Part shown: positions 54,115 to 62,658 of the stretch, one piece after another
How the letters are laid out: each line of letters starts with the position of its first letter
Numbering within the stretch: position 1 is the stretch's first letter
Assembly: GCA_963766175.1 (NCBI GenBank)
Contig: CAVXZE010000002.1
Location: 186,001-250,000 of the forward strand
Length of the DNA: 64,000 nt
Source: CAVXZE01 sp963766175
Lineage (GTDB): Bacteria > Myxococcota_A > UBA9160 > UBA6930
Direction: 5' to 3'
The notes under the pieces: generated by a model
Databases searched by the model: none
What the model was told of the DNA's origin: nothing
The model's input: the letters and a program-made list of their open reading frames with translations, nothing else
Made by a program: the position numbers and the translations under genes

Positions 54115-55461
54115 CTAGGCGATCCCGAAATCGCGGACGATCTGGTCGGCGGCTCGGAAGCCGGACCTCACCGCGCCTTCGAGACTCGGGCCCACCAGGT
54201 AGTCCCCGGCGAAGTAGAGCCGCCGCCCCCCGGCGCGGAGGTCTCGCTGGACGCTTCGGAATCGCGCGATCTCCCGGTATCGCCCCACGTCGAAGCGCGG
54301 AAAGGCCTGGGGGTAGCGCCGGACTGCGGAAAAGCGAATCGCCGAGCTGCTTCCGGGATGGAGCCGCTGGAGCAGACCGAGGAGATCCTTCTCGACGATC
54401 TCGTCGGGCGTCTCCAGGTGCGCCCGGCTCCAGCGGCCGCTGGCGATCACCAGAGCGAGCTCCTTGCCCTCGGGTGCGGGCGCACCCGCACCACCCGGCT
54501 GGATGGCGACCACTGCCACCGGCCATCCCTCGCCATCTGGAACCCGGGTCCGGGTGGCACAGCCCACCACGGTCCGATCCAGTGCCGCCGCCACCACGAT
54601 CGCCGCCGCGCAACGGGCTCTGGCAAAAAAGTCGCGTTCGGCGGTCCGCAGCAGGGGATCCGCGATGGCCCGGGCGGCCGCTGCCGGCGTGGCCAGGACG
54701 ACGGCGTCGGTGTCGACGCTCCGCTCCCCATCCGGCTCCGCAACCCGCACGGTGATGCGCTCCCCCTCCGTCTCCAGTGCCTGGACGATGGCTCCCAGCC
54801 GCGTTGCGTCGTCGGGCGCCAGCGCCTGCGCCAGATCTGCGAGACCCGAGCGCAGGGTTCCAACCGGTGCGTAGCGACGCGCGACGTAGAGGAGAAGGAA
54901 GAGGACGCGACTCGCCGAGTTCGGATCGCAGAGAGACGCGTCGGCGACGAAGGGCTCCACCCAGCTGTCCAGGACGCTGCGGCCGAAGTAGAGGCGGGTG
55001 AACTCCGCGATGCTGCGATCGTCGAGGCGTGCGGCAGATTCGGGTCGATCGGGATCGAGAATGCCGCGGAAGCGGCGCAGCATCCGCGCCAGGCGCCTCA
55101 GGCGCAGGGCCTCGTGGAAACGAACGCCCGGGAGACGCGCCACGCCCAGCACACCAACCGGGTCGATGGGAGAGGCCTCCCCGCCGCGCAGCTGGGCCAG
55201 GCGGAACGGCCGCAGGGGAAGAAAACGCTCTTCGAGACCTGCAGAGGCAATCCAGCCCAGCAGATTTCGATCCCTGGCAGACACCTGATGGGCGCCGGAA
55301 TCGAGGCAGAAGCCCTCCCGCCGGTCGCTGGTCGCCCTTCCCCCCACGCGCTCGGAGCGCTCCAGTACCGTCACCTGGCATCCGCGCTCGCGCAGCCGCC
55401 GGGCGGCGGCCAGGCCGGCGATCCCTGCACCAATCACGGTGATGTGGCGGTTGGCCTGCAT
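54115..55461 (-). CDS. FAD-dependent amine-oxidase-family oxidoreductase
   Basis: 448 aa. N-terminal FAD-binding Rossmann motif ITVIGAGIAGLAAARRL followed by VLERSERVGGRATS; C-terminal FAD block LYFAGDYLVGPSLEGAVRSG. This is the protoporphyrinogen-oxidase/amine-oxidase/phytoene-desaturase superfamily; the substrate is not determined. Its ATG 55461 lies inside repeat copy C (CTGCATTTC read on the other strand), and GGTGGGAA from the repeat acts as the upstream ribosome-site candidate. Confidence 0.88.
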   Translation of the reverse strand: MQANRHITVIGAGIAGLAAARRLRERGCQVTVLERSERVGGRATSDRREGFCLDSGAHQVSARDRNLLGWIASAGLEERFLPLRPFRLAQLRGGEASPIDPVGVLGVARLPGVRFHEALRLRRLARMLRRFRGILDPDRPESAARLDDRSIAEFTRLYFGRSVLDSWVEPFVADASLCDPNSASRVLFLLLYVARRYAPVGTLRSGLADLAQALAPDDATRLGAIVQALETEGERITVRVAEPDGERSVDTDAVVLATPAAAARAIADPLLRTAERDFFARARCAAAIVVAAALDRTVVGCATRTRVPDGEGWPVAVVAIQPGGAGAPAPEGKELALVIASGRWSRAHLETPDEIVEKDLLGLLQRLHPGSSSAIRFSAVRRYPQAFPRFDVGRYREIARFRSVQRDLRAGGRRLYFAGDYLVGPSLEGAVRSGFRAADQIVRDFGIA

Positions 55462-55480
55462 TTCCCACCAGCTCGCTGCC
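55453..55480 (+). repeat. repeat module, copy C, containing a start codon
   Basis: GGCCTGCATTTCCCACCAGC (55453-55472) continues TCGCTGCC. It matches the module at 50725-50751 (other strand) almost base for base. The CAT within it is the start codon of the FAD oxidoreductase gene. Confidence 0.72.
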
Positions 55481-55600
55481 GCGGCCCTGGGCCGGCCGGG
55501 CAGGATATAGCAGGAACCGTGAACCCCGGCTCTCGCCGCTGCGTACTAAGGGCGAAGAGGGGGCGAGACGGAACGATCCGGTGCGGTACCGTGCGCCGCA

Positions 55601-56137
55601 GTGAGTACGGATGAAGAGCTGATGGTGCGGGTTCAAGCGGGTGACGAAGGAGCGCTGGCCACGCTGATGGACCGGTACAAGGGTCCCCTCTACGGCTTCC
55701 TGAACCGGAGGGTGGGAGATGCCGTGGCGGACGACCTGTTCCAGGAATCCTGGCTGCGAGTGGTACGCGCCCGCGACCGGTTCGATCCCCGGCGTCGCTT
55801 CTCCACCTGGATCTTCCAGATCGCCAACAATCTCTGCCGGGATCGCGGACGCCGCCGGGCCGTGGAGACCCGCTACCTGGAGAATCTGGCGCAGAGCCGG
55901 CCCAGCGGGCCGGGGCGGGTCGCGGCTTCTCCCGTCGAGATCCAGTTCGATATGCGGCAGCGCCTCGACGCGCTTCCCGAACGACTGCGAGAGGTCCTGG
56001 TGCTGCGCTACTACCAGCAGCTCCCGGAGCGGGACATCGCGGAGATCCTGGCGATCCCGCGCGGAACCGTGAAGAGCCGGCTGCACGCGGCGGTGAAGGC
56101 ACTGCGTGCCCAGGAGGGGGACGATGGAGCCGATTGA
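55601..56137 (+). CDS. ECF-family RNA polymerase sigma factor
   Basis: 178 aa with region 2 (DDLFQESWLRVVRARDRFDPRRRFSTWIFQIA) and region 4 (ALPERLREVLVLRYYQQLPERDIAEILAIPRGTVKSRLHAAVKAL), the RpoE-like two-region layout. It overlaps the next gene by 14 bp, the arrangement of a sigma/anti-sigma pair. GTG 55601 has TACCGT (55587-55592) 8 nt upstream and no Shine-Dalgarno. Confidence 0.93.
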   Translation: MSTDEELMVRVQAGDEGALATLMDRYKGPLYGFLNRRVGDAVADDLFQESWLRVVRARDRFDPRRRFSTWIFQIANNLCRDRGRRRAVETRYLENLAQSRPSGPGRVAASPVEIQFDMRQRLDALPERLREVLVLRYYQQLPERDIAEILAIPRGTVKSRLHAAVKALRAQEGDDGAD

Positions 56138-56546
56138 GAAGGAGCTGGCTCGACTCGCCCCTTCCCTCGATTCCCTGGAGGTGCGGCAGCCCTCGGAGGG
56201 GCTGGTCGGCCGCACCCTCCACCTGGCGTCGGCGGAGCTTCGCGCGGGAACCCAGTCCGCCCTGCCGCAGCGAGGCCACAGCTTCGTGCCGGCCGGCTTC
56301 AAGCGGGAGCTGGCACGACTGCTGGGAGCCAGTGCGCTCTCCCTTCCGCTCTTCCTGCTCTGGAACCTGGCGGTGATCTGGCTGGGCCAGGAGATTCTGA
56401 CGACCTGGCTCCCCGTTTCCTTCACCTGGGGCCTGATCGGGGCCTACGCGTTCGGTGCGATCGGATGGCTGGCCCTGGTCCTCGGAACACTCCCGGTCCT
56501 GGCTCACAGACGGGCGCTGCGGCGCCACCACGAGGCCGTGACATGA
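56124..56546 (+). CDS. two-helix membrane protein, candidate anti-sigma factor
   Basis: 140 aa. The N-terminal 70 residues are soluble and helical (EPIEKELARLAPSLDSLEV); two membrane helices follow (about 75-98 and 104-128). No HxxxCxxC zinc anti-sigma motif is seen. Position and overlap with the ECF gene make an anti-sigma role plausible; the sequence alone does not prove it. AGGAGG precedes ATG 56124; the stop overlaps the PspC-like gene (ATGA). Confidence 0.7.
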   Translation: MEPIEKELARLAPSLDSLEVRQPSEGLVGRTLHLASAELRAGTQSALPQRGHSFVPAGFKRELARLLGASALSLPLFLLWNLAVIWLGQEILTTWLPVSFTWGLIGAYAFGAIGWLALVLGTLPVLAHRRALRRHHEAVT

Positions 56547-56839
56547 ATGGAACCAAGCTCTGCCCCTACTGCGCCGAGGAGGTTCGCGCCCAGGCCGTCA
56601 AGTGCCGGTATTGCGGCTCCCGGCTGGATGGCGAGCGCTTCACCACCGACTGGTACCGCACCGCCAACGACCGCATGATCGCCGGGGTCTGCGGCGGCCT
56701 GGCCCTGCAATTCGGGGTGCCCACCGCCGTGGTGCGGCTGGCCTTCGCGCTGATGACCCTCTTCGCAGGCGGTATCGGCCTGGTCATCTACGCCGTGCTC
56801 TGGGTGGTCATGCCCCTCGACCGGTGGCTCGAGGAGTAG
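56543..56839 (+). CDS. zinc-ribbon plus PspC-domain membrane protein
   Basis: 98 aa. Residues 5-28 form a zinc ribbon (CPYCAEEV and CRYCGSRL); residues 40-95 are a PspC domain (DRMIAGVCGGLALQFGVPTAVVRLAFAL) with one or two membrane helices. PspC proteins take part in envelope-stress signalling. It is translationally coupled to the upstream gene, so this three-gene unit probably senses envelope stress. Confidence 0.88.
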   Translation: MNGTKLCPYCAEEVRAQAVKCRYCGSRLDGERFTTDWYRTANDRMIAGVCGGLALQFGVPTAVVRLAFALMTLFAGGIGLVIYAVLWVVMPLDRWLEE

Positions 56840-56849
56840 CTGGGTAACC

Positions 56850-56870
56850 GGGGACGTTCCTGCTCAACTC
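56850..56870. repeat. short interspersed repeat in convergent gap, copy 2
   Basis: GGGGACGTTCCTGC (56850-56863) followed by TCAACTC. See 37273-37293. The TCA at 56864 is the stop codon of the minus-strand glycosidase gene. Confidence 0.6.
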
Positions 56871-59515
56871 CGCTCGCACTTCCGCAGCAGTCTCTCGAGG
56901 CCCTCGACCACGTCGTGCAAGGTCTCGAAGGGCTCATAGGCCACACCCTGTCGAGCGAGCTCCTCGGCCAGTGAGTCCTTGGCGAAGACCACGTCGGCGG
57001 CGTGGGAGGCGCAGAGGTCCGAGACCCGACCGTTTCCGATGTGAACCACCACCGCACCGTGATGGACGCTGCGAAACTCACGGATCCGACCCTGCTTGCA
57101 GGTCCCCGTGCCGCACTCGCAATCCGGATTCGGGTGACCGGGAGCGATGCGCCATGCGCCGTTTTCGTACCAGAGCCGGTTGGCGTCATAGGCGAAGCGC
57201 ACGCCGTGGAGATCCTGGAGACGATCCAGGTTGCGGTCGAATCCGTCCGAGAGGATCCGGAAGGGAACCGCACTCTCCTCGCACCATGCGACCAGGCGGT
57301 GGGCTCCGGGATCCGGCTCGACCGTCCGCAGGAAGGCGTCGAGCTTCTCCTCGGAAACCGGCAGGCCGTCGAGGAGCTCCATGTTGTACGACCATGCGGT
57401 GAACTCGCCCTTGCGAAGGCGCTCCCAGAGCGCGTCCCTGCGCTCGCCGGCGTACCGCCTCGCCAGTGTCGCGCCTACGTCCTGCAGAGCGAAGGTCCCG
57501 TCGTAGTCACAGAAGACGGCGAGGAGCGGGTTTCGGTGCACCCGGAGCAACGCACTCTGGTGGGCGGCGAGGTCGAAGCGCGGACGGCCCTCCTCGACTC
57601 CCGATCGGGGTGCGGGGGTGCCGAGCAGTGCCACCGGCGGAAGCCCCGTCGGCGGGAGACCGATCGCCGCGAGATCGAGTTCCAGCTCGCGGGGATCATC
57701 CCGAGCGTTCAGCCCCGCGACGAGCGCACCCGAAGCCGTGTGTCCTGCCATTCCTGCAGCGAGCTCACCGCCGAGAAGATCGATGGACCGCCCGGTACCT
57801 CGGGCGCCCCCCGCGTCGACCTCGCGGGCCAGGGTGATGGTGTCGCGGAGCAGCGCCCGGTCGCTCGGAGAGAGCAGCGAAACGTCATCAGAGAAGATCA
57901 GCATGCCGCCGGTGGCCGCGATGCTGGCCGCCAGGGTGGTGATCTCCGCCGCTGTCAGCTCGGTCTCACGGGTCCGGGCCATCAGGCAGTCGGGATCGTT
58001 CAGCCAGAGGCGGCGGTGCATCCAGGTCCGCGAGAGGATGTTGCGCACCGCGTTGCGGGTCGAGGGAGCGGTGGGTTCGAGACCGGGAATGGCACTCCTC
58101 TCGTCGGGAAGCCAGGCGGGCGCCACGTCCGGGCCGATGCGCATGCCGTCCACCGCACCCACGGCGGCACCCATGGGACAGCCGCAACCGAGGAGAAAGG
58201 CGTCCGGGCCAGCACCGGCGCGCACCGCATCGAGCCCCCGCCGCAGCCGCTGCGCCCGGGTCAGGTGGGGATCTCGAGCGTCGGCCTGCATGGCGACGGC
58301 GTAGAGGAAATCGAGCTTCAGGTAGGTGAAACCCAGCCCCACCAGCGCGGCGAATGTCCGCGTGAGGTGGGCGCACACCTCCTCCTGCGAGGTGTCGAGG
58401 ACGTAGACCCAGCCCTGCTTCGACCACTCGGGATGCAGAAGACCCCGGTGCAGGTTCGGACCGTTTCGCAGCAACCAGTCGCTGTGGCCATCGTAGAGGC
58501 GACTCTCCGCAGTCACGCAGAAGGGAGCCGTCCAGATGCCGGGGCGGAAGCCGGCGTCTCGGATCGCCGAAGCAAGCGGAGCGATGCCGCGGGGAAACCG
58601 CTGGTTGGTTTCGAGCCAATCGCCGATGGCGCGCTGGTAGCCATCGTCGAGCTGCACGACGTCGACCGGGATCTGCTCGCGACTCGCCGCCAGCGCTTCC
58701 AGGTTGCGGAGCAGACCCTCCTCCGTGATCCCGTGGAAGAACTGGTACCAGCTGCACCAGCCGGTCTGGAAGGGACTCCCGGTGCGCGCCGCCGCCACTT
58801 CGCCGAGTTGATTGGCGTATTCTTCGAGAAGCCGGTTCGGGTCGTCGCCCAGCGCTACCCGGATCCGCTCGACGGGGCGCTCCTCTCCGGCAGCGACCGG
58901 AACCTCGAAACGAACCTCCACCTCCACCCGCACCCCGTCGCGGTCGGGCTTCAGGTAGACGAGTCCGGTTCCGACACCGGCTTCCAGCACGCCAGCCAGA
59001 CAGGCAGCTCTCGAAGGCGACGCTCCGACCACCGAGACCAGGTCCGACTCGTGCCATCCGGCGCGGTCCGGAGGTGGAGAGCCGACACCGTGGTGGATGC
59101 CGCGCAGCCAGGGACCGGAGGGAAACCCGGGCTCGCCCGCGGCGTCCAGGGGCCGCGCCCCGGTGAACGACCAGGACTGCCAGCCGTGGCGTAGGAAGCG
59201 AAGGGCTCCCGTCTCGATCTGCGTCCAGCGGAACCCCAGCACCACCGACTCCAGGTGGAGCGGAACTTCGGCGAGGTTGCGAACCAGGAGATCGTAGCTC
59301 GCGACGTCGCCCGCAGCGTCGAGAGAAACCGTCAGCTGGAATGGACCGAGACGCTGGACGCCCGGCTTCAGGGCTCCCTCGACGAAACTGATGGGTTCGA
59401 TCACACCTTCGTCGCTACGCTCCGGAAAGGCGGACTCGGCGTAGCGCACGCCCAGGCGAACCACCTCCAGACGTCCCCCGCCTTCCAGACGCGCGACCGT
59501 TGAGCTGCGAGACAT
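56864..59515 (-). CDS. GH36-type alpha-galactosidase fused to HAD phosphatase
   Basis: 883 aa. Residues 1-640 are a GH36/melibiase-like enzyme: a beta-rich N-terminal domain (LRHGWQSWSFTGA), a barrel with GWCSWYQFFHGITEEGLL, VVQLDDGYQ, nucleophile Asp402 in TYLKLDFLYA and acid/base Asp463 in RIGPDVAPAW. Residues about 665-883 are a HAD hydrolase with FCDYDGT (Asp670, Asp672), ILSDGFD and NGRVSDLCASHAADVVFAKD, closest in pattern to MtnX/phosphoserine-phosphatase-like enzymes. Fusion of glycosidase and phosphatase is unusual and suggests a phosphorylated galactoside or coupled reactions (inference). ATG 59515 has no Shine-Dalgarno; TATACT is 8 nt upstream. Confidence 0.85.
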   Translation of the reverse strand: MSRSSTVARLEGGGRLEVVRLGVRYAESAFPERSDEGVIEPISFVEGALKPGVQRLGPFQLTVSLDAAGDVASYDLLVRNLAEVPLHLESVVLGFRWTQIETGALRFLRHGWQSWSFTGARPLDAAGEPGFPSGPWLRGIHHGVGSPPPDRAGWHESDLVSVVGASPSRAACLAGVLEAGVGTGLVYLKPDRDGVRVEVEVRFEVPVAAGEERPVERIRVALGDDPNRLLEEYANQLGEVAAARTGSPFQTGWCSWYQFFHGITEEGLLRNLEALAASREQIPVDVVQLDDGYQRAIGDWLETNQRFPRGIAPLASAIRDAGFRPGIWTAPFCVTAESRLYDGHSDWLLRNGPNLHRGLLHPEWSKQGWVYVLDTSQEEVCAHLTRTFAALVGLGFTYLKLDFLYAVAMQADARDPHLTRAQRLRRGLDAVRAGAGPDAFLLGCGCPMGAAVGAVDGMRIGPDVAPAWLPDERSAIPGLEPTAPSTRNAVRNILSRTWMHRRLWLNDPDCLMARTRETELTAAEITTLAASIAATGGMLIFSDDVSLLSPSDRALLRDTITLAREVDAGGARGTGRSIDLLGGELAAGMAGHTASGALVAGLNARDDPRELELDLAAIGLPPTGLPPVALLGTPAPRSGVEEGRPRFDLAAHQSALLRVHRNPLLAVFCDYDGTFALQDVGATLARRYAGERRDALWERLRKGEFTAWSYNMELLDGLPVSEEKLDAFLRTVEPDPGAHRLVAWCEESAVPFRILSDGFDRNLDRLQDLHGVRFAYDANRLWYENGAWRIAPGHPNPDCECGTGTCKQGRIREFRSVHHGAVVVHIGNGRVSDLCASHAADVVFAKDSLAEELARQGVAYEPFETLHDVVEGLERLLRKCERS

Positions 59516-59523
59516 CGAAGCGG

Positions 59524-59531
59524 AGTATAAC
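59524..59531. promoter_or_regulatory. overlapping divergent -10 boxes
   Basis: Minus strand TATACT (59524-59529) ends 8 nt before the GH36 ATG (59515); plus strand TATAAC (59526-59531) ends 6 nt before the methyltransferase ATG (59538). The two boxes share four bases, in an intergenic gap of only 22 bp. -35 hexamers would lie inside the opposite coding regions and are weak (TTGAGC at 59500-59505, 20-bp spacer). Confidence 0.55.
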
Positions 59532-59537
59532 GGGACT

Positions 59538-60485
59538 ATGACCAGCTCCGAGAAGAGGCTGCGCGAGCGATTGGCGGCGGGCCCTCCGCTGGTTCTGGAC
59601 GGCGCCACCGGAACCGAGCTCGAGCGGCTCGGGATCCCCTCGGAGCTTCCCCTCTGGTCGGCCCGGGGCGTGATCGAGGCCCCGGAGACAGTGCTCGCGA
59701 TTCATCGAGCCTACCTGGCGGCGGGCGCGCAGGCGCTCACCGCGAACACCTTCCGAACCCAGCGCCGCACTCTCGATCATGTGGGCCAGGGACACCGAGC
59801 CGGAGAGCTCACCGCTCGGGCGGTGGCACTCGCTCGCGAGGCCGCCTCGGAGAGCGGCAGCTTCGTCCTGGGCTCGGCGCCGCCCCTGGAGGACTGCTTC
59901 CGCCCGGAGCGGGTTCCCGGCGACGCGATCCTGGCGCGCGAGCACGGAGAGCACGTGCGACACCTGGTGGAGGCGGGAGCCGACGCGATCCTCGTCGAGA
60001 CCATCAATACGATTCGGGAAGCGGTCGCCGCCGTTCGAGCCGCATGCGAGTGCGGGGCTCCGGTACTCGCCAGCTTCGTCGCACGGCGCGACGCGCGCCT
60101 GCTCTCCGGCGAGCCCCTCGACGAAGCCATCGACGCCGTCGCCCGGTTCGGTCCCCTCGCCGTCGGAGTGAACTGCCTGCCGCCGGAGTCCGTTCCAGCT
60201 TGCCTCGTTATCCTGCGGCGCGCCGATCTACCGTTTCTCGTGTACGCCAATCTGATCGGTTCCGGCGAGCAGCGCTCGCCACGGGAGTACGCGCGTCTTG
60301 CGCGGGGCTGGATCGAGGCCGGTGCGAGAATCGTCGGTGGCTGCTGCGGGACCGGACCCGAACACATTCGCGCCCTCTCCGGCTGCGCCGACGCAAATTG
60401 TGTCACCGGCACCGGATCCACTGCGCACGAATTGCCAGCGCGCGAAGAGGCAGAGGCCGGCGACCCCACAAAATCGGGTAGTTAG
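59538..60485 (+). CDS. mmuM: homocysteine S-methyltransferase (MmuM-like)
   Basis: 315 aa. Homocysteine-binding barrel with LVLDGATGTELERLG, ALTANTFRTQRRTL, DAILVETINTIREA and the zinc-binding cysteines in VGVNCLP and GGCCGTGPEHI. The methyl donor in this family is S-methylmethionine or SAM. The usual C-terminus follows shortly after GCCGTGPEHIRAL; about 30 further residues (GCADANCVTGTGSTAH onward) have no family similarity and run into the intergenic repeat. ATG 59538, leaderless signature. The symbol is given by family, not by proven substrate. Confidence 0.88.
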   Translation: MTSSEKRLRERLAAGPPLVLDGATGTELERLGIPSELPLWSARGVIEAPETVLAIHRAYLAAGAQALTANTFRTQRRTLDHVGQGHRAGELTARAVALAREAASESGSFVLGSAPPLEDCFRPERVPGDAILAREHGEHVRHLVEAGADAILVETINTIREAVAAVRAACECGAPVLASFVARRDARLLSGEPLDEAIDAVARFGPLAVGVNCLPPESVPACLVILRRADLPFLVYANLIGSGEQRSPREYARLARGWIEAGARIVGGCCGTGPEHIRALSGCADANCVTGTGSTAHELPAREEAEAGDPTKSGS

Positions 60486-60544
60486 CGAAGTTCCGCCGGG
60501 GACGCCGGCCTGGCACGGGCCTTGCTGTATCCAAGGCTGCAAGC

Positions 60545-60625
60545 AAAAGCGCCTCTCAGCGCCCGGACTGGCTACCCCTCCCCTTGCGCATCTGCGCGAG
60601 GAGTCAGCCCGGGCGCTTCGCTTTT
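60545..60625. repeat. nested inverted repeat in 225-bp intergenic region
   Basis: AAAAGCG (60545) and CGCTTTT (near 60619) pair, as do AGCGCCCGG (near 60558) and CCGGGCGCT (near 60609), with an apex around TTGCGCATCTGCGCGA (60584-60599). A single-stranded copy would form a hairpin of about 80 nt downstream of the methyltransferase gene. The rest of the gap (60486-60711) holds repeat copy D and no gene. Confidence 0.55.
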
Positions 60626-60674
60626 CTCGAGACTCGCCGGGCCACTCACCCGCCGTCTCTCGGCGCCAGAGCTC

Positions 60675-60701
60675 AGCGAGCGGATGAGAAATGCAGGCTA
60701 G
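60675..60701 (-). repeat. repeat module, copy D
   Basis: Read on the minus strand it begins CTAGCCTGCATTTCTCAT and ends CGCTCGCT, matching the end module of copies A-C. Its CTAG boundary forms part of the TAGACT box upstream of the GH20 gene. Confidence 0.68.
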
Positions 60702-60704
60702 ACT
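60699..60704 (+). promoter_or_regulatory. putative -10 box of leaderless GH20 promoter, partly from repeat
   Basis: TAGACT ends 7 nt before the ATG at 60712; CCCCGCC between them is no ribosome site. The first three bases come from the repeat's CTAG end. Confidence 0.45.
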
Positions 60705-60711
60705 CCCCGCC

Positions 60712-62655
60712 ATGACGCCTCTGCTGCCGACTCCCGCGAGCCTTCGCGCCGGCGCGGGATTCTTTGCACTCCGCGACGGTTTGCCGCTGGTGCTGACGCC
60801 CGGCGCTGCGGATCCGGATTTCACCGCCGCACGCGCCCTTCGCGACTCGCTTCAACGCGTCTGCGGCCTGGAGCTGAGGATCGAGGGACATGCCCACACC
60901 CGCGGGCTGGGACCGCGGATCGAGCTTCGGCGGGAAGGGGACGAGGGAGAGGCCTATCGGATTCGTGTAACACCCGATTGCGTCGAGGCGGTCGGCGCCG
61001 GACCCGCCGGCCTTCGCTACGCGGTCGAGACCCTCGCCCAGCTGGTCAGTCCGAGTGGCCGCATCCCGGCCTGCGAGATCGAGGACGCGCCGGATTTCCA
61101 GCTCCGGGGACTGATGCTCGACGTCTCCCGCGGCAAGGTCCCGACTCCGGAAAGCCTGAAGCAGGTGATCGATCTCTGCGTACGACTCAAGCTGAACGTG
61201 TTGATGCTCTACACCGAGCACACCTTCCGCTTTCGGCGTCATCCCGAGATCGGCGCCGACGCCTCTCCCCTGGATGCCGAGACGATGAGAGAGCTGGATG
61301 CCTACGCGGCGGAGCGCCACGTCGACCTGATCCCCACGCTCCAGTCCCTTGGCCACATGGGCCACATCCTCAAGCACGCCGCCTACGCCGAGCTCGACGA
61401 GTCCGAGCTCGGCTGGACCCTCTCCCCGGCCGAGCCCGGCACCTACCAGCTGCTCCGCGACCTCTACGACGAGTATCTCCCCAATTTTCGCTCGCCTTTC
61501 TTCAACGCCAACTGCGACGAGCCCTGGGATCTATGCACCGGGAAGTCGAAGCAACGCGGAGAACAGGTCGGGCGGGGTGGCGTCTTCCTGGAGCACGTGC
61601 GCCGGGTCCGCGATCTCGCCGCCGAGCACGGCAAGCGCACCATGGTCTGGGGGGACGTGATTCATCGCCATCCGGAGCTGGTCCCGGAGATCGACCGCGA
61701 CCTGGTCCTGCTCGACTGGGGGTACGAGGCCGAGCACGACTACGACAGGGTGAAGGCCTTCCAGCAGAATGGGATCGACTTTCTGGTCTGCCCGGGAACC
61801 TCCACCTGGAACTGCCTCTTCCCCCGGCTCCAGAACAGCATCGACAACATCGCGCGCTGGGCCGACGCGGGGAGACGCCACGGCGCCCTCGGCGTGATCT
61901 GCACCGACTGGGGGGACTTCGGGCACTACAACCTTCAGGGAGGTTGCTGGCTCGCCTTCGCGTGGACCGCCCAGCAGGCCTGGTCCGGGGAGACGGACGC
62001 CAGGAGCTTCGATCGCGCCTTCGGCCGGCTGCTCTTCGGCGAAACGCGCGGGGCGGCGGCCGGCTGCTACCGCGCGCTCGGTGCCGTCCACGACGCGGGC
62101 TTCCCGGTGGGCAACGGATCGGCGCTCCAGTTCCTCTTCTTCGACGATCTCGACCGGGCCTTCTTTCTACAGCAGGCGAAGCCAGCGGCACTGCGCCGCA
62201 GCCTCCGGCGGCTGGAGCGATGCAAGCTGCGTCTCCGCAATGCGGCGGATGCCTTCGCGCGCGACACCCTCACTTACGACGAACTGCTCTACGCCACCGA
62301 GGCATCGCTCTTCACGGTGCACAAGACGCTCGCAGCCGGTGAGTGGCTCGCCTGGCGCAGGAAGCCAGAGCGGCTCGACGCACCTGGCAGGCGGCGCCTG
62401 GCCCGATCCCTCGAGCTCCTGGCCAAGGAGCAGAGGTATCTCGGAAAGAGGCTCGCGCGGCTCTGGCTGGCGCGAAGCCGACCCTCCAACTTCGAGATCA
62501 ACAAGCGGCGGCTCGCGTCGTCACAGCAGAGCCTGCGGCGGGCGGCGCGGGCATTGCAGCGAAACGCGGCGCCCCCTCCGGCGCCGGATCCCGCCGAGAT
62601 CGGAATTCGCACCATCTACCTCGAGCTCCGCGACCTCACCGAGGGGCGCGCCTGA
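60712..62655 (+). CDS. GH20-like beta-N-acetylhexosaminidase
   Basis: 647 aa. N-terminal GH20b-type domain (residues 1-130, with AGPAGLRYAVETLAQLV and ACEIEDAPDFQLRGLMLDVSRGKVP), then a barrel with LNVLMLYTEHTFRFRRHPEIG, LIPTLQSLGHMGHIL and the catalytic Asp269-Glu270 pair in NANCDEPWDL. A long helical C-terminal domain (about 440-647) is present. It probably removes terminal GlcNAc or related sugars; no signal peptide is visible, so it acts in the cytoplasm, perhaps in wall recycling with murQ. ATG 60712 is preferred over 60691, which lies inside repeat D. Confidence 0.88.
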   Translation: MTPLLPTPASLRAGAGFFALRDGLPLVLTPGAADPDFTAARALRDSLQRVCGLELRIEGHAHTRGLGPRIELRREGDEGEAYRIRVTPDCVEAVGAGPAGLRYAVETLAQLVSPSGRIPACEIEDAPDFQLRGLMLDVSRGKVPTPESLKQVIDLCVRLKLNVLMLYTEHTFRFRRHPEIGADASPLDAETMRELDAYAAERHVDLIPTLQSLGHMGHILKHAAYAELDESELGWTLSPAEPGTYQLLRDLYDEYLPNFRSPFFNANCDEPWDLCTGKSKQRGEQVGRGGVFLEHVRRVRDLAAEHGKRTMVWGDVIHRHPELVPEIDRDLVLLDWGYEAEHDYDRVKAFQQNGIDFLVCPGTSTWNCLFPRLQNSIDNIARWADAGRRHGALGVICTDWGDFGHYNLQGGCWLAFAWTAQQAWSGETDARSFDRAFGRLLFGETRGAAAGCYRALGAVHDAGFPVGNGSALQFLFFDDLDRAFFLQQAKPAALRRSLRRLERCKLRLRNAADAFARDTLTYDELLYATEASLFTVHKTLAAGEWLAWRRKPERLDAPGRRRLARSLELLAKEQRYLGKRLARLWLARSRPSNFEINKRRLASSQQSLRRAARALQRNAAPPPAPDPAEIGIRTIYLELRDLTEGRA

Positions 62656-62658
62656 GGT

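Noticed and set aside
60228..60824. 198-codon open frame on the minus strand across the 60486-60711 gap
   Set aside because: It runs through structured repeats and two real genes, and resembles no protein; best read as repeat DNA that happens to be open.
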